IMG/VR virus record: IMGVR_UViG_3300047509_000106
Location: 1-64,000 of that record
Length of the DNA stretch: 64,000 nucleotides
From: a virus
Direction: 5' to 3' (one strand)
Below the pieces are notes generated by a model. That model made no database searches. It worked only from the letters and a program-made list of their open reading frames with translations, and was not told the origin of the DNA. A program made the position numbers and the translations under genes. Within the stretch, counting starts at the first letter, position 1. Each line of letters starts with the position of its first letter. This document shows, in pieces, positions 32,128 through 40,179 of the stretch.

Positions 32128-32591
32128 TTCAACTCGAAGCGCGTTCACTGCCGTCTACCACGCTCGCCAACGGCATCCTGACCGTCAAACCGTCCGTATC
32201 GCTTCATCACAACATCTATCAAGCCGTCATAGAACAAGTGGGCAGCCAGTTGAAAGTGTCGGAGTTCGCGCTAGGCAATCATCAAGTTCCCATCGGTATC
32301 ACGTTCGTCGCGTCTGCTGACGTGAAATTACTCGTTATGCACGGCAACATTCACGGATACAACATCCTGACCAATGATACGGGCAAGGCGTGCTGGCTCG
32401 TGGGAGGCAACTTGACCGACGCACTAACGGGCGGCAGTGGATACAACACCATCGATGGTCGTGGCGGCGAGGATCACGTCTTTCTGACGAATGGCGGCGT
32501 GTCGGTGCTGACTGGCGATAGAGACGTGGTTGTAGTCGGTGCGAAGGATATATGGAGCGGCGGGGCGCATGAGAAGGTGTATCCAGTATGA
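32124..32591 (+). CDS. Small protein with RTX-like Gly/Asp turn region
   Basis: 155 residues. GTG 32124 (GTGA overlap) gives MIQLEARSLPSTTLANGILT, a form common at the start of planctomycete surface proteins; ATG 32103 is an alternative. Near the C-terminus TGGSGYNTIDGRGGEDHVFL resembles one or two calcium-binding RTX turns. It may be a surface or secreted component. Confidence 0.6.
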   Translation: MIQLEARSLPSTTLANGILTVKPSVSLHHNIYQAVIEQVGSQLKVSEFALGNHQVPIGITFVASADVKLLVMHGNIHGYNILTNDTGKACWLVGGNLTDALTGGSGYNTIDGRGGEDHVFLTNGGVSVLTGDRDVVVVGAKDIWSGGAHEKVYPV

Positions 32592-33220
32592 CGAATCACA
32601 CGCCCGAATCGCTCATCGCCTTCAGCAACCGCGTCCGCGATGCCTTTCTCGCCAAGCAAATTCGCTGCCCGGTCCACTTTTGCTCCGACACGCAGGCCGG
32701 TCCGCTCGTTGAAATCTTCAAGCACATCGCGCCAACCGACTGGGTATTCTGTACGTGGAGGAATTCTTTTCATGCCTTGCTTAAGGGCATCCCCAAAGAC
32801 GAACTGTTTCAGATGATCGTTGACGGCCGCTCCATGTTCATCATGTCGAAAGAGCATCGCTTCTTTTGCTCATCAATAGTCGGCGGGATATTGCCGATTG
32901 CGCTAGGTGTGGCGGCGGGGATCAAAAGGAATCGGGAAAACTACTATGGTGATTGGCCAGCGCCGGACAGGGAATGGGGACTGGTCCATGTGTTCGTGGG
33001 CGACATGTGCTCCACCACGGGCCTGTTTGCCGAATTCAGCCGATATGCAGAAGGTCACGATCTGCCCGTTAGAATTGTCATTGAGAACAACGATTTGAGT
33101 ACGAACGCACGGACGCGAGACGTATGGGGGCATGGACAATGGCAACCGGATCGGCATCACTACTACACGTACAAGCGGACACACCCGCACGTCGGTCTAC
33201 TCGAAAAAGTCAGCTTCTAA
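32588..33220 (+). CDS. Thiamine-diphosphate enzyme, E1-alpha/transketolase N-terminal-like
   Basis: 210 residues. The TPP-binding motif is recognisable: GDMCSTTGLFAEFSRYAEGH followed by DLPVRIVIENNDLST (GD...N-N spacing about 28). Upstream HALLKGIPKDELFQMIVDGR and SIVGGILPIALGVAAGIK fit the E1-alpha fold. Together with 33403 it makes a compact two-subunit TPP enzyme. Such split transketolase-like pairs occur in glycan clusters; the reaction here (C2 transfer or decarboxylation) is not known. Confidence 0.8.
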   Translation: MTNHTPESLIAFSNRVRDAFLAKQIRCPVHFCSDTQAGPLVEIFKHIAPTDWVFCTWRNSFHALLKGIPKDELFQMIVDGRSMFIMSKEHRFFCSSIVGGILPIALGVAAGIKRNRENYYGDWPAPDREWGLVHVFVGDMCSTTGLFAEFSRYAEGHDLPVRIVIENNDLSTNARTRDVWGHGQWQPDRHHYYTYKRTHPHVGLLEKVSF

Positions 33221-33230
33221 TGGAGAAACC

Positions 33231-33398
33231 ATGTCAGACGCAGTGGCAGTCGGCATCGTCGTTTGTGCTTTGTTTTTGCTTTCTACAATAGCTCGATTTT
33301 CAATCGAGTACTTGAAAATGAAAGCGGCATACGAAATGGCCGCTAGGAATGGCGGGAGGTATCCAAATCCACCGCCACCGCGTTATTGGTACGATTGA
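33231..33398 (+). CDS. Small membrane protein
   Basis: 55 residues, one TM segment (VAVGIVVCALFLLSTIARFS) and a Pro-rich tail (PNPPPPRYWYD). GGAGAAACC precedes ATG. It lies between the two TPP-enzyme halves. Confidence 0.6.
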   Translation: MSDAVAVGIVVCALFLLSTIARFSIEYLKMKAAYEMAARNGGRYPNPPPPRYWYD

Positions 33399-33402
33399 CT
33401 TT

Positions 33403-33906
33403 ATGAGACAACTCAATCAGGCGATGCTCATGCTCGCCGCCCAGCCGCGCAGCCTCTTCATCGGGCAAGGCGTAGCTGCCGATGGTGTTGCGACCTACGC
33501 CGACTTTGAAGGCGTGCCGATGGAACAGCGGATCGAATTTCCAATCGCGGAAGAGTTGAACGTCGGCTACGCGATCGGCCTAGCGATGATGGGATACTTG
33601 CCCGTGGTTTGCATACCGCGAGTAGATTTTCTCTTACGAGCTGCCGACGCCATCATCAATCACTTGGATAAGATCGAGCAAATGAGCGTCGGCCAGTGGA
33701 ACCCAAAAGTTATCATCCGAACGCGGGTGGGAAGCAAGACGCCGCTTGATGCCGGACCGCAGCACACGCAACGGCACACCGAGGCGTTCCGGCATATGCT
33801 GACCAATGTAAACGTGTGGGAGATACTTCGACCGTCTGAAATCTTGCCGACCTACGAATGCGTCACGCTCGGCACAAAATCTTCGATCATCGTGGAGGTG
33901 CTATGA
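33403..33906 (+). CDS. Thiamine-diphosphate enzyme, E1-beta/transketolase PYR-domain-like
   Basis: 167 residues, only the PYR domain: RIEFPIAEELNVGYAIGLAM (the Glu in AEEL would activate TPP), MGYLPVVCIPRVDFLLRAAD, IRTRVGSKTPLDAGPQHTQR. The usual C-terminal third domain of E1-beta/transketolase is absent. It should pair with the product of 32588. Start ATG 33403 lies 4 nt after the previous stop. Confidence 0.75.
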   Translation: MRQLNQAMLMLAAQPRSLFIGQGVAADGVATYADFEGVPMEQRIEFPIAEELNVGYAIGLAMMGYLPVVCIPRVDFLLRAADAIINHLDKIEQMSVGQWNPKVIIRTRVGSKTPLDAGPQHTQRHTEAFRHMLTNVNVWEILRPSEILPTYECVTLGTKSSIIVEVL

Positions 33907-34100
33907 ACATGCATGGAACGGCGCCGTGGTGGGGATGTCTTATCATTGTCGGGTTGTTCCTCGCACTTGCGCAATGTGCAATCGGATATATGCTCTACTC
34001 GCGTGATCCTGTCGGCTTCAAAACACGATTCTGTTTTGTTTGGAGACGGAGAATCGGCCGATTTATGCCGATTTGGAAGTGGATAACCAACGAGCGGTAA
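33903..34100 (+). CDS. Small membrane protein
   Basis: 65 residues: one TM segment (CLIIVGLFLALAQCAIGYML) and a basic tail. ATGA overlap with the TPP subunit. Function unknown. Confidence 0.55.
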   Translation: MNMHGTAPWWGCLIIVGLFLALAQCAIGYMLYSRDPVGFKTRFCFVWRRRIGRFMPIWKWITNER

Positions 34101-34102
34101 CT

Positions 34103-34291
34103 ATGCTTCTCCTCCTTTTCCACGGCGGTCAAGGCGGCCCACCCCCGCCCGGTCCAACCGACCAGGACAACCGCAACGCCACGGGCAACGATCCGTACAA
34201 TCAGTCCACGACCGGCACGCCGCTACGTTCGCAAGGCGTCAGTGGGACGCCGATGCGGAATCAGGGCGTGACGGGGAGGACTCCGAATTGA
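34103..34291 (+). CDS. Small repeat-containing protein
   Basis: 62 residues: hydrophobic start, Pro-rich middle and three short repeats (TPLRSQGVSG, TPMRNQGVTG, preceded by NQSTTG). Two nt after the previous stop. Possibly a small exported or tethered protein. Confidence 0.5.
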   Translation: MLLLLFHGGQGGPPPPGPTDQDNRNATGNDPYNQSTTGTPLRSQGVSGTPMRNQGVTGRTPN

Positions 34292-34497
34292 TGAGACACC
34301 TAATTGTATCGCTGTTTAATGGCGCAATTGCGTTCTGCATCGGTGGTCTGATTATGTCAATTTGCTATGGAGGGACGTTGACTAAACCAGCCGAGCCGGC
34401 ACCATTTTGGACTTTGCTTTTAGTTCTCGGATTTTCACTTCTGATCGTTATTTTGTCGATGGTTTCTTTGCGGAAGACGCCGAAGTTGCCTTACTAA
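34291..34497 (+). CDS. Small two-TM membrane protein
   Basis: 68 residues with two hydrophobic helices (GAIAFCIGGLIMSICYGG; WTLLLVLGFSLLIVILSMVS). ATG 34291 overlaps the previous stop; GGGGAGGA lies upstream. Holin-like in shape but far from the lysis region. Confidence 0.55.
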   Translation: MRHLIVSLFNGAIAFCIGGLIMSICYGGTLTKPAEPAPFWTLLLVLGFSLLIVILSMVSLRKTPKLPY

Positions 34498-34525
34498 GCC
34501 CCGCCCGAACTAATTTGAGGATGAC

Positions 34526-34561
34526 ATGAACAGTGATGTATTTTTGGCGGAAAAACTTTGA
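34526..34561 (+). CDS. Leader peptide (11 aa)
   Basis: MNSDVFLAEKL, with TTGAGGA 5 nt upstream of ATG. Its TGA overlaps a TTG start (TTGA), suggesting reinitiation into the next small gene. Confidence 0.35.
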   Translation: MNSDVFLAEKL

Positions 34562-34704
34562 TTTCAGACATAGCCAAAGAACTAGACAAAATTGGACGCG
34601 AGCAGCGTGAGGAAGATCGCGAACAGCGACAAATTCGACGCGACAGGCCAAGATGTTGCGGTTGTCCAGAGGGATGCTCTGAATGTGATGCCGATATTGT
34701 TTAG
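34558..34704 (+). CDS. Small Cys-rich protein (48 aa)
   Basis: TTG start coupled to the leader peptide. Charged helix (LDKIGREQREEDREQRQIRR) followed by CCGCPEGCSEC, a probable metal site. No family recognised. Confidence 0.45.
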   Translation: MISDIAKELDKIGREQREEDREQRQIRRDRPRCCGCPEGCSECDADIV

Positions 34705-34710
34705 ACCAAC

Positions 34711-34723
34711 TAATCCCCGCCCC
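34711..34723 (+). promoter_or_regulatory. CCGCCCC late element, copy 4 (connector)
   Basis: TAATCCCCGCCCC with TGCTA at 34736-34740; 21 nt separate it from ATG 34745. It restarts the structural genes after the accessory island. Confidence 0.5.
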
Positions 34724-34744
34724 ATTTCCACGCCATGCTAGGGC

Positions 34745-35758
34745 ATGGCCATTGTTTCCCCCGCCCTAGTCTCATTCGAGACCGGGCAAGATTGCACGGT
34801 CACCGTTACGCTCAGTCCAGCCGAAGATGCGAGCGCCTGGACCGTCTCTGCAATTCTGCGCTCGTATAACGGCGGCCCGATTGTCGCCACGGGCAACGTG
34901 AGCGGCGCTACACTCACGACAACGCCAGTGTGGACGATCACCTGGACTGCGGCGCAGTTGACGCTGGCACCGGGCGGGTACGTGTGGGAGTTCACGCGGA
35001 CCAACGCCGGTTTCGTCTATCCGATTGTCGAACCGAGTGCGTTCATCATTCGCGCGTCGTCCGGCTCGGCCTATCCGATGCTAACGAATCTTTCTGAGTA
35101 CATCGTTCATGCCCGGGTGTCCGTAACGCCAACGACGGCCGCGGCGAATCAGATCATCCAATTGCTCTCGTCATCGGAGGAGCAAGTCAAGCAATTCTGC
35201 GGGCGCGACTTCGCCTATCGCGCTCTCGTCACCGAATACTACGACTCGAACGGCCAGCGCCGGTTCCGGCTCAATCGCCGCCCCGTGGTGCCGACCAGCG
35301 TTGTGATCTACGAAGACTACGGCGGCAACTACGGGCAGACGACGAATTCATTCGACCCAACCAACTCCATCCTGACGCTTGGCACCGATTACAGCGTACC
35401 GATCGACAGCAAGTGGGCGGACGGGCTCAGCTACGGCGGCTGGGTGGAGCGGATCAATTCCGTATGGCCGTATGCCCGGCAGCGACCCATTGACTATCTC
35501 GGCATTCAGCAAGCCACGTCACGCGGCTCGATCAAGGCGACCTACAGCGGCGGCTATCAGCTCATCCCCTATCCGATCAAGGAAGCGATCTGGAATCTGA
35601 CGACATTGAAAGCGCGTCTGTCGATCTATGGTCAGTTGTTCCAATCGCAGAGCGGCGAAGGCTACAGCTATTCGATGGGACCGTACAAGGGCGGCATTCC
35701 TGAAGAAATCAAAGCAATTCTCAACCTCTACGCCGATGCTGGTTGCTTTGTTGGGTGA
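34745..35758 (+). CDS. Head-tail connector-like protein with N-terminal Ig-like domain
   Basis: 337 residues. Residues 1-105 are an Ig/BppU-like beta domain (SFETGQDCTVTVTLSPAEDA; APGGYVWEFTRTNAG). The rest resembles the gp6-type connector: LLSSSEEQVKQFCGRDFAYR, ALVTEYYDSNGQRRFRLNRR, YPIKEAIWNLTTLKA. It should sit between portal and neck. The last 31 nt overlap the minus-strand gene at 35728. Confidence 0.7.
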   Translation: MAIVSPALVSFETGQDCTVTVTLSPAEDASAWTVSAILRSYNGGPIVATGNVSGATLTTTPVWTITWTAAQLTLAPGGYVWEFTRTNAGFVYPIVEPSAFIIRASSGSAYPMLTNLSEYIVHARVSVTPTTAAANQIIQLLSSSEEQVKQFCGRDFAYRALVTEYYDSNGQRRFRLNRRPVVPTSVVIYEDYGGNYGQTTNSFDPTNSILTLGTDYSVPIDSKWADGLSYGGWVERINSVWPYARQRPIDYLGIQQATSRGSIKATYSGGYQLIPYPIKEAIWNLTTLKARLSIYGQLFQSQSGEGYSYSMGPYKGGIPEEIKAILNLYADAGCFVG

Positions 35759-36096
35759 CGAGCGAGCCACGCTTCTACTGATTCGCTGATCGCGTTGCTT
35801 TTGGCTACGTATTGACGATCACTTTCAAGCATGGCACGAACCGCGTCAGCCTGGCTCAAATAGAATCTGTTATCCGAAAACAGGCTACAGGCTATCTTGA
35901 CAAAATTTGCTCCAATGTCACCGTCCGCAACGTAGCCATCTACCATTGTCACGGCGTATAGCTTATTCTTTACTTCGATAACAACATGTGCGGTGTCTAT
36001 CTCCTCGTCCGCACTCCAAATCGAATCGCCGTTATCTGTCTCGCTGTAGACAATCATGCCGGGTCGAACATCGGCGTCTGTCAGCGCTTTGACCAT
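35728..36096 (-). CDS. Hypothetical minus-strand protein (moron candidate)
   Basis: 122 residues: beta-rich first half (VRPGMIVYSETDNGDSIWSA), helical second half. A clear AAGAGGTGGCAG site precedes ATG on the minus strand. It is convergent with the connector gene and divergent from 36181. Function unknown. Confidence 0.65.
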   Translation of the reverse strand: MVKALTDADVRPGMIVYSETDNGDSIWSADEEIDTAHVVIEVKNKLYAVTMVDGYVADGDIGANFVKIACSLFSDNRFYLSQADAVRAMLESDRQYVAKSNAISESVEAWLARHPTKQPASA

Positions 36097-36142
36097 CTGC
36101 CACCTCTTGAGATTGGGAATGTGCTTCGACGCTTACTGTAGC

Positions 36143-36158
36143 AATTCCAACCCGCCCC
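36143..36158 (+). promoter_or_regulatory. CCGCCCC late element, copy 5 (neck)
   Basis: AATTCCAACCCGCCCC, GCTCAC at 36172-36177, and 22 nt to ATG 36181. Nearly the same string as copy 1, including TAGCAATTCC. Confidence 0.55.
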
Positions 36159-36180
36159 GCCCGCATCTTACGCTCACGTC

Positions 36181-36540
36181 ATGCCAGGTTTTTTCGGCCG
36201 TGAGTCCGTCCAGGCGACGTGTGAAAAACAACGCGCTACTGGCAAGGTGACTACGGGCACGCTCAAGACACGCGGGGCGCTCGACGCGCTGACCGACGTG
36301 CCGTGGGGCAACCTCTACGTCTATCCGCTCCCGCAGATCACAGGCATCGGCGGCGACGGATACCCGAACGTAGCCGGTCGCGCCACGTTGTACCGCATGG
36401 GCGAGACAGTCGCGCCCGTCGCCGATGACAAGCTGGTCGATGGCAGCGGGCGGACGTGGCAGATCATCGGTGTCAATAGTCGCCTGAACGCGGACGAGGC
36501 GGAAGGCTTCGCGGTCTATGACTGCGACTTGACGGATTAG
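36181..36540 (+). CDS. Neck/head-completion protein (putative)
   Basis: 119 residues, beta-rich (PWGNLYVYPLPQITGIGGDG; SGRTWQIIGVNSRLNADEAE). Position between connector and tail-terminator-like genes and typical length support a head-closure role. No Shine-Dalgarno site. Confidence 0.6.
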   Translation: MPGFFGRESVQATCEKQRATGKVTTGTLKTRGALDALTDVPWGNLYVYPLPQITGIGGDGYPNVAGRATLYRMGETVAPVADDKLVDGSGRTWQIIGVNSRLNADEAEGFAVYDCDLTD

Positions 36541-36545
36541 AGGCG

Positions 36546-36983
36546 ATGCCAAGCTATGCGAAGCCGATTGCCGATGCGGTCGTGAATGTGCTGGCTTCGC
36601 TGACAGGAGCGCCGGCGACAGTGGTGTCTCGCAAAGATAATTCGATGGAAGGGCGAGACTCCAAGCCAATTGTCATTGTGAGCTGGGGCATAGAGCGGAA
36701 GACAGGCCGGACGACAGGCGGGACAGTCTTCAAGGAATACGAGATCGTTGTTGGCATATTCCGGTCGTGCCAGGCTGACATTGAGAGCAACAAGGACCTG
36801 TCGCCGACTTACATACTCACGGCGAAACAGGCGCTGGACAAAACGAGTTTGGCCGGCGTGCCAGTCGTGTGGGACATCGACCTCGTTGACGATCCCGAAT
36901 GGGAGCATCAACCGTTCGGACAGGGCATGGAAGTGAGTCGCTTCGGATTGGTTGTGCGCACGAATGAGCCGCAAAACGGCTAG
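36546..36983 (+). CDS. Tail terminator/tail completion protein (putative)
   Basis: 145 residues: helix AKPIADAVVNVLASL, then strands IVIVSWGIERK and YEIVVGIFRS, a helix YILTAKQALDK and C-terminal strands. This alpha-beta order is that of tail terminator proteins, and it lies just before the major tail gene. Confidence 0.6.
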   Translation: MPSYAKPIADAVVNVLASLTGAPATVVSRKDNSMEGRDSKPIVIVSWGIERKTGRTTGGTVFKEYEIVVGIFRSCQADIESNKDLSPTYILTAKQALDKTSLAGVPVVWDIDLVDDPEWEHQPFGQGMEVSRFGLVVRTNEPQNG

Positions 36984-36994
36984 GAGCAAGTGAG

Positions 36995-37423
36995 ATGGCA
37001 ACGATTACTCCCGCCGCTGGCAAGGGTTCAGTCGTCAAGTGCAACGCGACGGTGCTGAAGCTGACGACTTGGGATCGAACCCGCGCCGCTGGTAAGTTGC
37101 CGTTCGCAACGACCGGAATGGCGGCGGATGCGGACGGGCAATATGAAACGCCGCACGCTTCAGGCTTGATCGAAACTACGATCCGACTCGAAGGTCCTTA
37201 CGACACGGCTGCGCCATTCCATAACGCGCCTTACAACATTCGCACCGGCACGATTCAATCGTTTCAATTCGGGCAACTCGCTGCCGGTCCGTTCACGCCC
37301 GCCAGTTATTTTGTCGTTGTGCAATCGACAGATGGAAGTGATGCGTCGGCGTTGGGCAAATGGTCCGCCGAACTTGCGCCGTCAACGGATACCAGTGCCG
37401 GCTACATGACGAGCGTGACGTAA
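36995..37423 (+). CDS. Major tail protein (putative)
   Basis: 142 residues, compact and beta-rich (GSVVKCNATVLKLTTWDRTR; QFGQLAAGPFTPASYFVVVQ; GKWSAELAPST), like short tail-tube proteins. It stands between the terminator-like gene and the tail chaperones. GAGCAAGTGAG precedes ATG. Confidence 0.65.
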   Translation: MATITPAAGKGSVVKCNATVLKLTTWDRTRAAGKLPFATTGMAADADGQYETPHASGLIETTIRLEGPYDTAAPFHNAPYNIRTGTIQSFQFGQLAAGPFTPASYFVVVQSTDGSDASALGKWSAELAPSTDTSAGYMTSVT

Positions 37424-37439
37424 TCCAATTGAGGACAAG

Positions 37440-37886
37440 ATGGAATATCCAGTCGAGTGGAAGGGGAAGACCTACCCGCTTTCCGATCTCACCATCGGCA
37501 AGAAAAAGTCGTTCTGCGAATGGCTGATTAAGCATCTTCGCTCTGAAGCCATCGCCGACATGCGCCACGACCGCGACTTGCTCGACACATACCTGGACGG
37601 ATTGCGTCGGCGCGTGTGGTGGGTCGAGAAAGAGATGTCGCCGGCCGTCGCCGATGCGCTTCGCTCTCCAGATGGTGGGTTGCAGTATAACCGCATTCTC
37701 TTCGGAGATTGCGTCAAGCCACTCTCGGACGATGAATTGCAGGCGCTTATCGACTCTAAGGATTCCGACGAGACCAGTGACTATTCAGTGGCGCTCCGTG
37801 CGATCCACGAGGACGCTAACCCAAAAGTATATACGCCGGCAAGTGGTTCGGGGCCGAGCGCGACCACACCGACCGAACCCTCTTGA
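37440..37886 (+). CDS. Tail assembly chaperone, short form (gpG-like)
   Basis: 148 residues (YPVEWKGKTYPLSDLTIGKK, then helical). It lies between the major tail and tape measure genes, the standard chaperone position. In its 3' end a CCCAAAA heptamer in the right frame allows a -1 shift into the next reading frame. Confidence 0.8.
   Translation: MEYPVEWKGKTYPLSDLTIGKKKSFCEWLIKHLRSEAIADMRHDRDLLDTYLDGLRRRVWWVEKEMSPAVADALRSPDGGLQYNRILFGDCVKPLSDDELQALIDSKDSDETSDYSVALRAIHEDANPKVYTPASGSGPSATTPTEPS
37820..37826 (+). other. Programmed -1 ribosomal frameshift site (CCCAAAA)
   Basis: In-frame reading is N-P-K with codons AAC CCA AAA, giving the slippery pattern X XXY YYZ. The -1 frame has a TAA at 37817-37819 just upstream and is then open through KSIYAGKWFGAERDH and on into LNDPFWLEQERIDKL. 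The fusion of about 231 residues would end at 38134. This matches the conserved tail-chaperone frameshift of tailed phages. Confidence 0.85.
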
Positions 37887-38134
37887 ACGATCCATTTTGG
37901 CTAGAGCAAGAGCGGATTGACAAACTGACGGACCGCGAGGCTTATGATCTTTACTTCCGCAAGTACGACAAGGAATCGGAAGCGGCGGAGGAGATCGATC
38001 GGATGAATGCGGAAGGCGAGGCTAAGACCTTAGAGCAACGCAAAGCCGAGTTCATTGAGATGTGCCAATCGTTCGGTCATTCTCTGCAAGCGGCCGAGCA
38101 ACAGTGGCAAGAGTGGCTGAAAGAACAAGGGTGA
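37883..38134 (+). CDS. Tail assembly chaperone, frameshift extension (gpT-like)
   Basis: From a TTG at 37883 (TTGA overlap) it would be 83 residues, but coding sense extends back to the slippery site at 37820, so the real product is probably the frameshift fusion 37440-38134. Helical and charged (KLTDREAYDLYFRKYDKESE). It ends 1 nt before the tape measure gene. Confidence 0.75.
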   Translation: MNDPFWLEQERIDKLTDREAYDLYFRKYDKESEAAEEIDRMNAEGEAKTLEQRKAEFIEMCQSFGHSLQAAEQQWQEWLKEQG

Positions 38135-38135
38135 A

Positions 38136-39107
38136 ATGGCGTTACCGGCTATTATCGCGGCATTCGCTGGGCGCACAGCCGCTGTATCGGCTACTGCTGC
38201 TGGCGGCGAGGCCGCGGCGGGTGCGGCTGCTAGTAGCGCCGCTGCGTCTTCGGCTGGGAACATGGCGAAGGGATTGCAGGCCGCGAATCAGGCAATGGGA
38301 CAGGTAACAAACAGTCTCGGTAACGTCACGAGTAAGTTCACGATATTTCAGAATCTCGTTACCGGCTTAGCTGGCGAAGTTGGCGGGGCGCTAGTCAAGA
38401 ATCTGACGACCGCTCTCGATATGCTCAAGTCGTTCTCCGATCCAATCGCTCAGCTAGTTGCTCTGCACAATCCCGGCCGGATGCTGTTGTTTCAACGCGC
38501 CTTGATGGACGCCTACGCGACGATAGGTCGGATGTTGGTGCCCGTGCTCGACGCAGTGACGCGATCATTCCGAAAAGTCGGCGATTTGCTCGCCGGCATG
38601 GAACCAGTGCTTTCACCGCTCATCGATGCCATCTCTGAATTCATCGACAAGGCAGTTGGAGCCTGGATCGGCTACATGAAAACCAACATGGGCGCGATCG
38701 AAATGATGATCGACGCGCTTGTTGTCGTGGTCAAGGTAGTCGGCATGGCGGTTGAGGCATTTTTAAAACTCGCCAAAGTAATGACGACATTCGTTCGCTC
38801 GATCGCATCTCTGCTCGGTTATTCTGCGGAAGAATCACGCTTTGATAAATCGCGCACGTCCCGCGGCGCAGCCTCGGTCAATGCCCGCTTCGTCGGCGCG
38901 AAAGAGATCAGCGACGAGGCGATCAAGAATGCGTTGATGCAAGGCGCGGAAGGCGGCAAGAAAAAGAAGCCAGAGGAATTCCTGTCGTCAATCGACAAGA
39001 CGGCGAAGAGCATCTTGGAATGGCTGACAAAGAAGAAAGAGCAAGTCGATCAAGGCGCGAGAGTCATCAACCCCGCCTATGGCGCATACCGGACACTCAC
39101 GGGGTGA
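38136..39107 (+). CDS. Tape measure protein (short)
   Basis: 323 residues, helical and Ala-rich (ATAAGGEAAAGAAASSAAAS) with hydrophobic segments (MIDALVVVVKVVGMAVEAFL) and a charged C-terminus. Position after the chaperones identifies it. It is very short for a tape measure. At the usual relation of about 0.15 nm per residue the tail would be near 50 nm. Confidence 0.7.
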   Translation: MALPAIIAAFAGRTAAVSATAAGGEAAAGAAASSAAASSAGNMAKGLQAANQAMGQVTNSLGNVTSKFTIFQNLVTGLAGEVGGALVKNLTTALDMLKSFSDPIAQLVALHNPGRMLLFQRALMDAYATIGRMLVPVLDAVTRSFRKVGDLLAGMEPVLSPLIDAISEFIDKAVGAWIGYMKTNMGAIEMMIDALVVVVKVVGMAVEAFLKLAKVMTTFVRSIASLLGYSAEESRFDKSRTSRGAASVNARFVGAKEISDEAIKNALMQGAEGGKKKKPEEFLSSIDKTAKSILEWLTKKKEQVDQGARVINPAYGAYRTLTG

Positions 39108-39110
39108 CGC

Positions 39111-40169
39111 ATGGCAGGTCGTATCACCCCCGAATGGCCACCGGACAACAATCCGTTTGATCCTGCCAATCGGCTTATGTGGGAAGAGTACGTTCAGGAC
39201 TACGGTCCGCGACAAGACACAGTAACACACGGCGAATGTCTTTCCACGCTGCGCGGTTATGTACTCAGTCACGATTGGTTGTTGCCGGCCATCGGCTACT
39301 GGCTCGGCTACGCCTGGGTGGATTACTCGGTCACACCGCCCATCATGCGACGAAAGTTACCGGCCGCGCATCCAGAACTCGATCAGACATTTGCACGCCG
39401 CGTGGCGATTAGCGGTTTCAGCTATGACAAGCGCATCGAACCACTCCCGCCGAACGGCGACAATCCGTATCCGCCGAAAGTGCCGTGGGCGCGATATAAG
39501 AAGTATCTGCTTGAAATCGACTTTCAAATGGTCGATTACAAGGTTCTCCCCGATGGGTACATCATCACCGATCCAATCGTAGGCGACCGCGTTATCACCG
39601 ACTGGGATCGGTTTGTATCTATTGAAACGGAAGACGATACGGAAATGGTTGCCGTCGAAGGGGGCACCTATGTCTACCGCGGCGGCGCTGCCGCATCGCA
39701 ACCGATCATTGTTCCCGGCGCTCAACTCAAGAAGTATGTCGAGCGTTCCATTCTGACATTGACGGCGCACCAACTCCCTTATGACCTCGTTTACAATCCT
39801 TTCGACATTCCGATCAAGTTGATGCAGGCACGCGGGAAGGTAAACTCAACGCTATTTCGTGGCTGCAATTCGCAGACGATGGTTTTGCTTGGATCGAAGC
39901 AAAAGAAATACCCACAACCTGTAGCAACCGCGACATGGACCGTACTCCAGTTCGGTGTGGATATCGAATTCAAGTTTGGATTTCAGGACCCAACGAAGGC
40001 GGTAGCAACCGAGACTCAAGCCGGCTGGAATCTCTGGCCTCTTGTTGGGCAAGCGTGGTCGGATGGATGGTACGGAGCGCAAAGCAACGACGCGGCGGCA
40101 CTGCCACTCTATCCGTCCAAAGACATGAACAAATTGCTGACGCACTGGAGCGATACTAACCTTTTCTAA
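39111..40169 (+). CDS. Tail-tip/distal tail protein (putative)
   Basis: 352 residues with a mixed beta-rich sequence (LTLTAHQLPYDLVYNPFDIP; FGVDIEFKFGFQDPTKAV). Position right after the tape measure suggests a distal tail or baseplate component. No enzymatic motif seen. Confidence 0.55.
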   Translation: MAGRITPEWPPDNNPFDPANRLMWEEYVQDYGPRQDTVTHGECLSTLRGYVLSHDWLLPAIGYWLGYAWVDYSVTPPIMRRKLPAAHPELDQTFARRVAISGFSYDKRIEPLPPNGDNPYPPKVPWARYKKYLLEIDFQMVDYKVLPDGYIITDPIVGDRVITDWDRFVSIETEDDTEMVAVEGGTYVYRGGAAASQPIIVPGAQLKKYVERSILTLTAHQLPYDLVYNPFDIPIKLMQARGKVNSTLFRGCNSQTMVLLGSKQKKYPQPVATATWTVLQFGVDIEFKFGFQDPTKAVATETQAGWNLWPLVGQAWSDGWYGAQSNDAAALPLYPSKDMNKLLTHWSDTNLF

Positions 40170-40179
40170 GGAGAATGAC

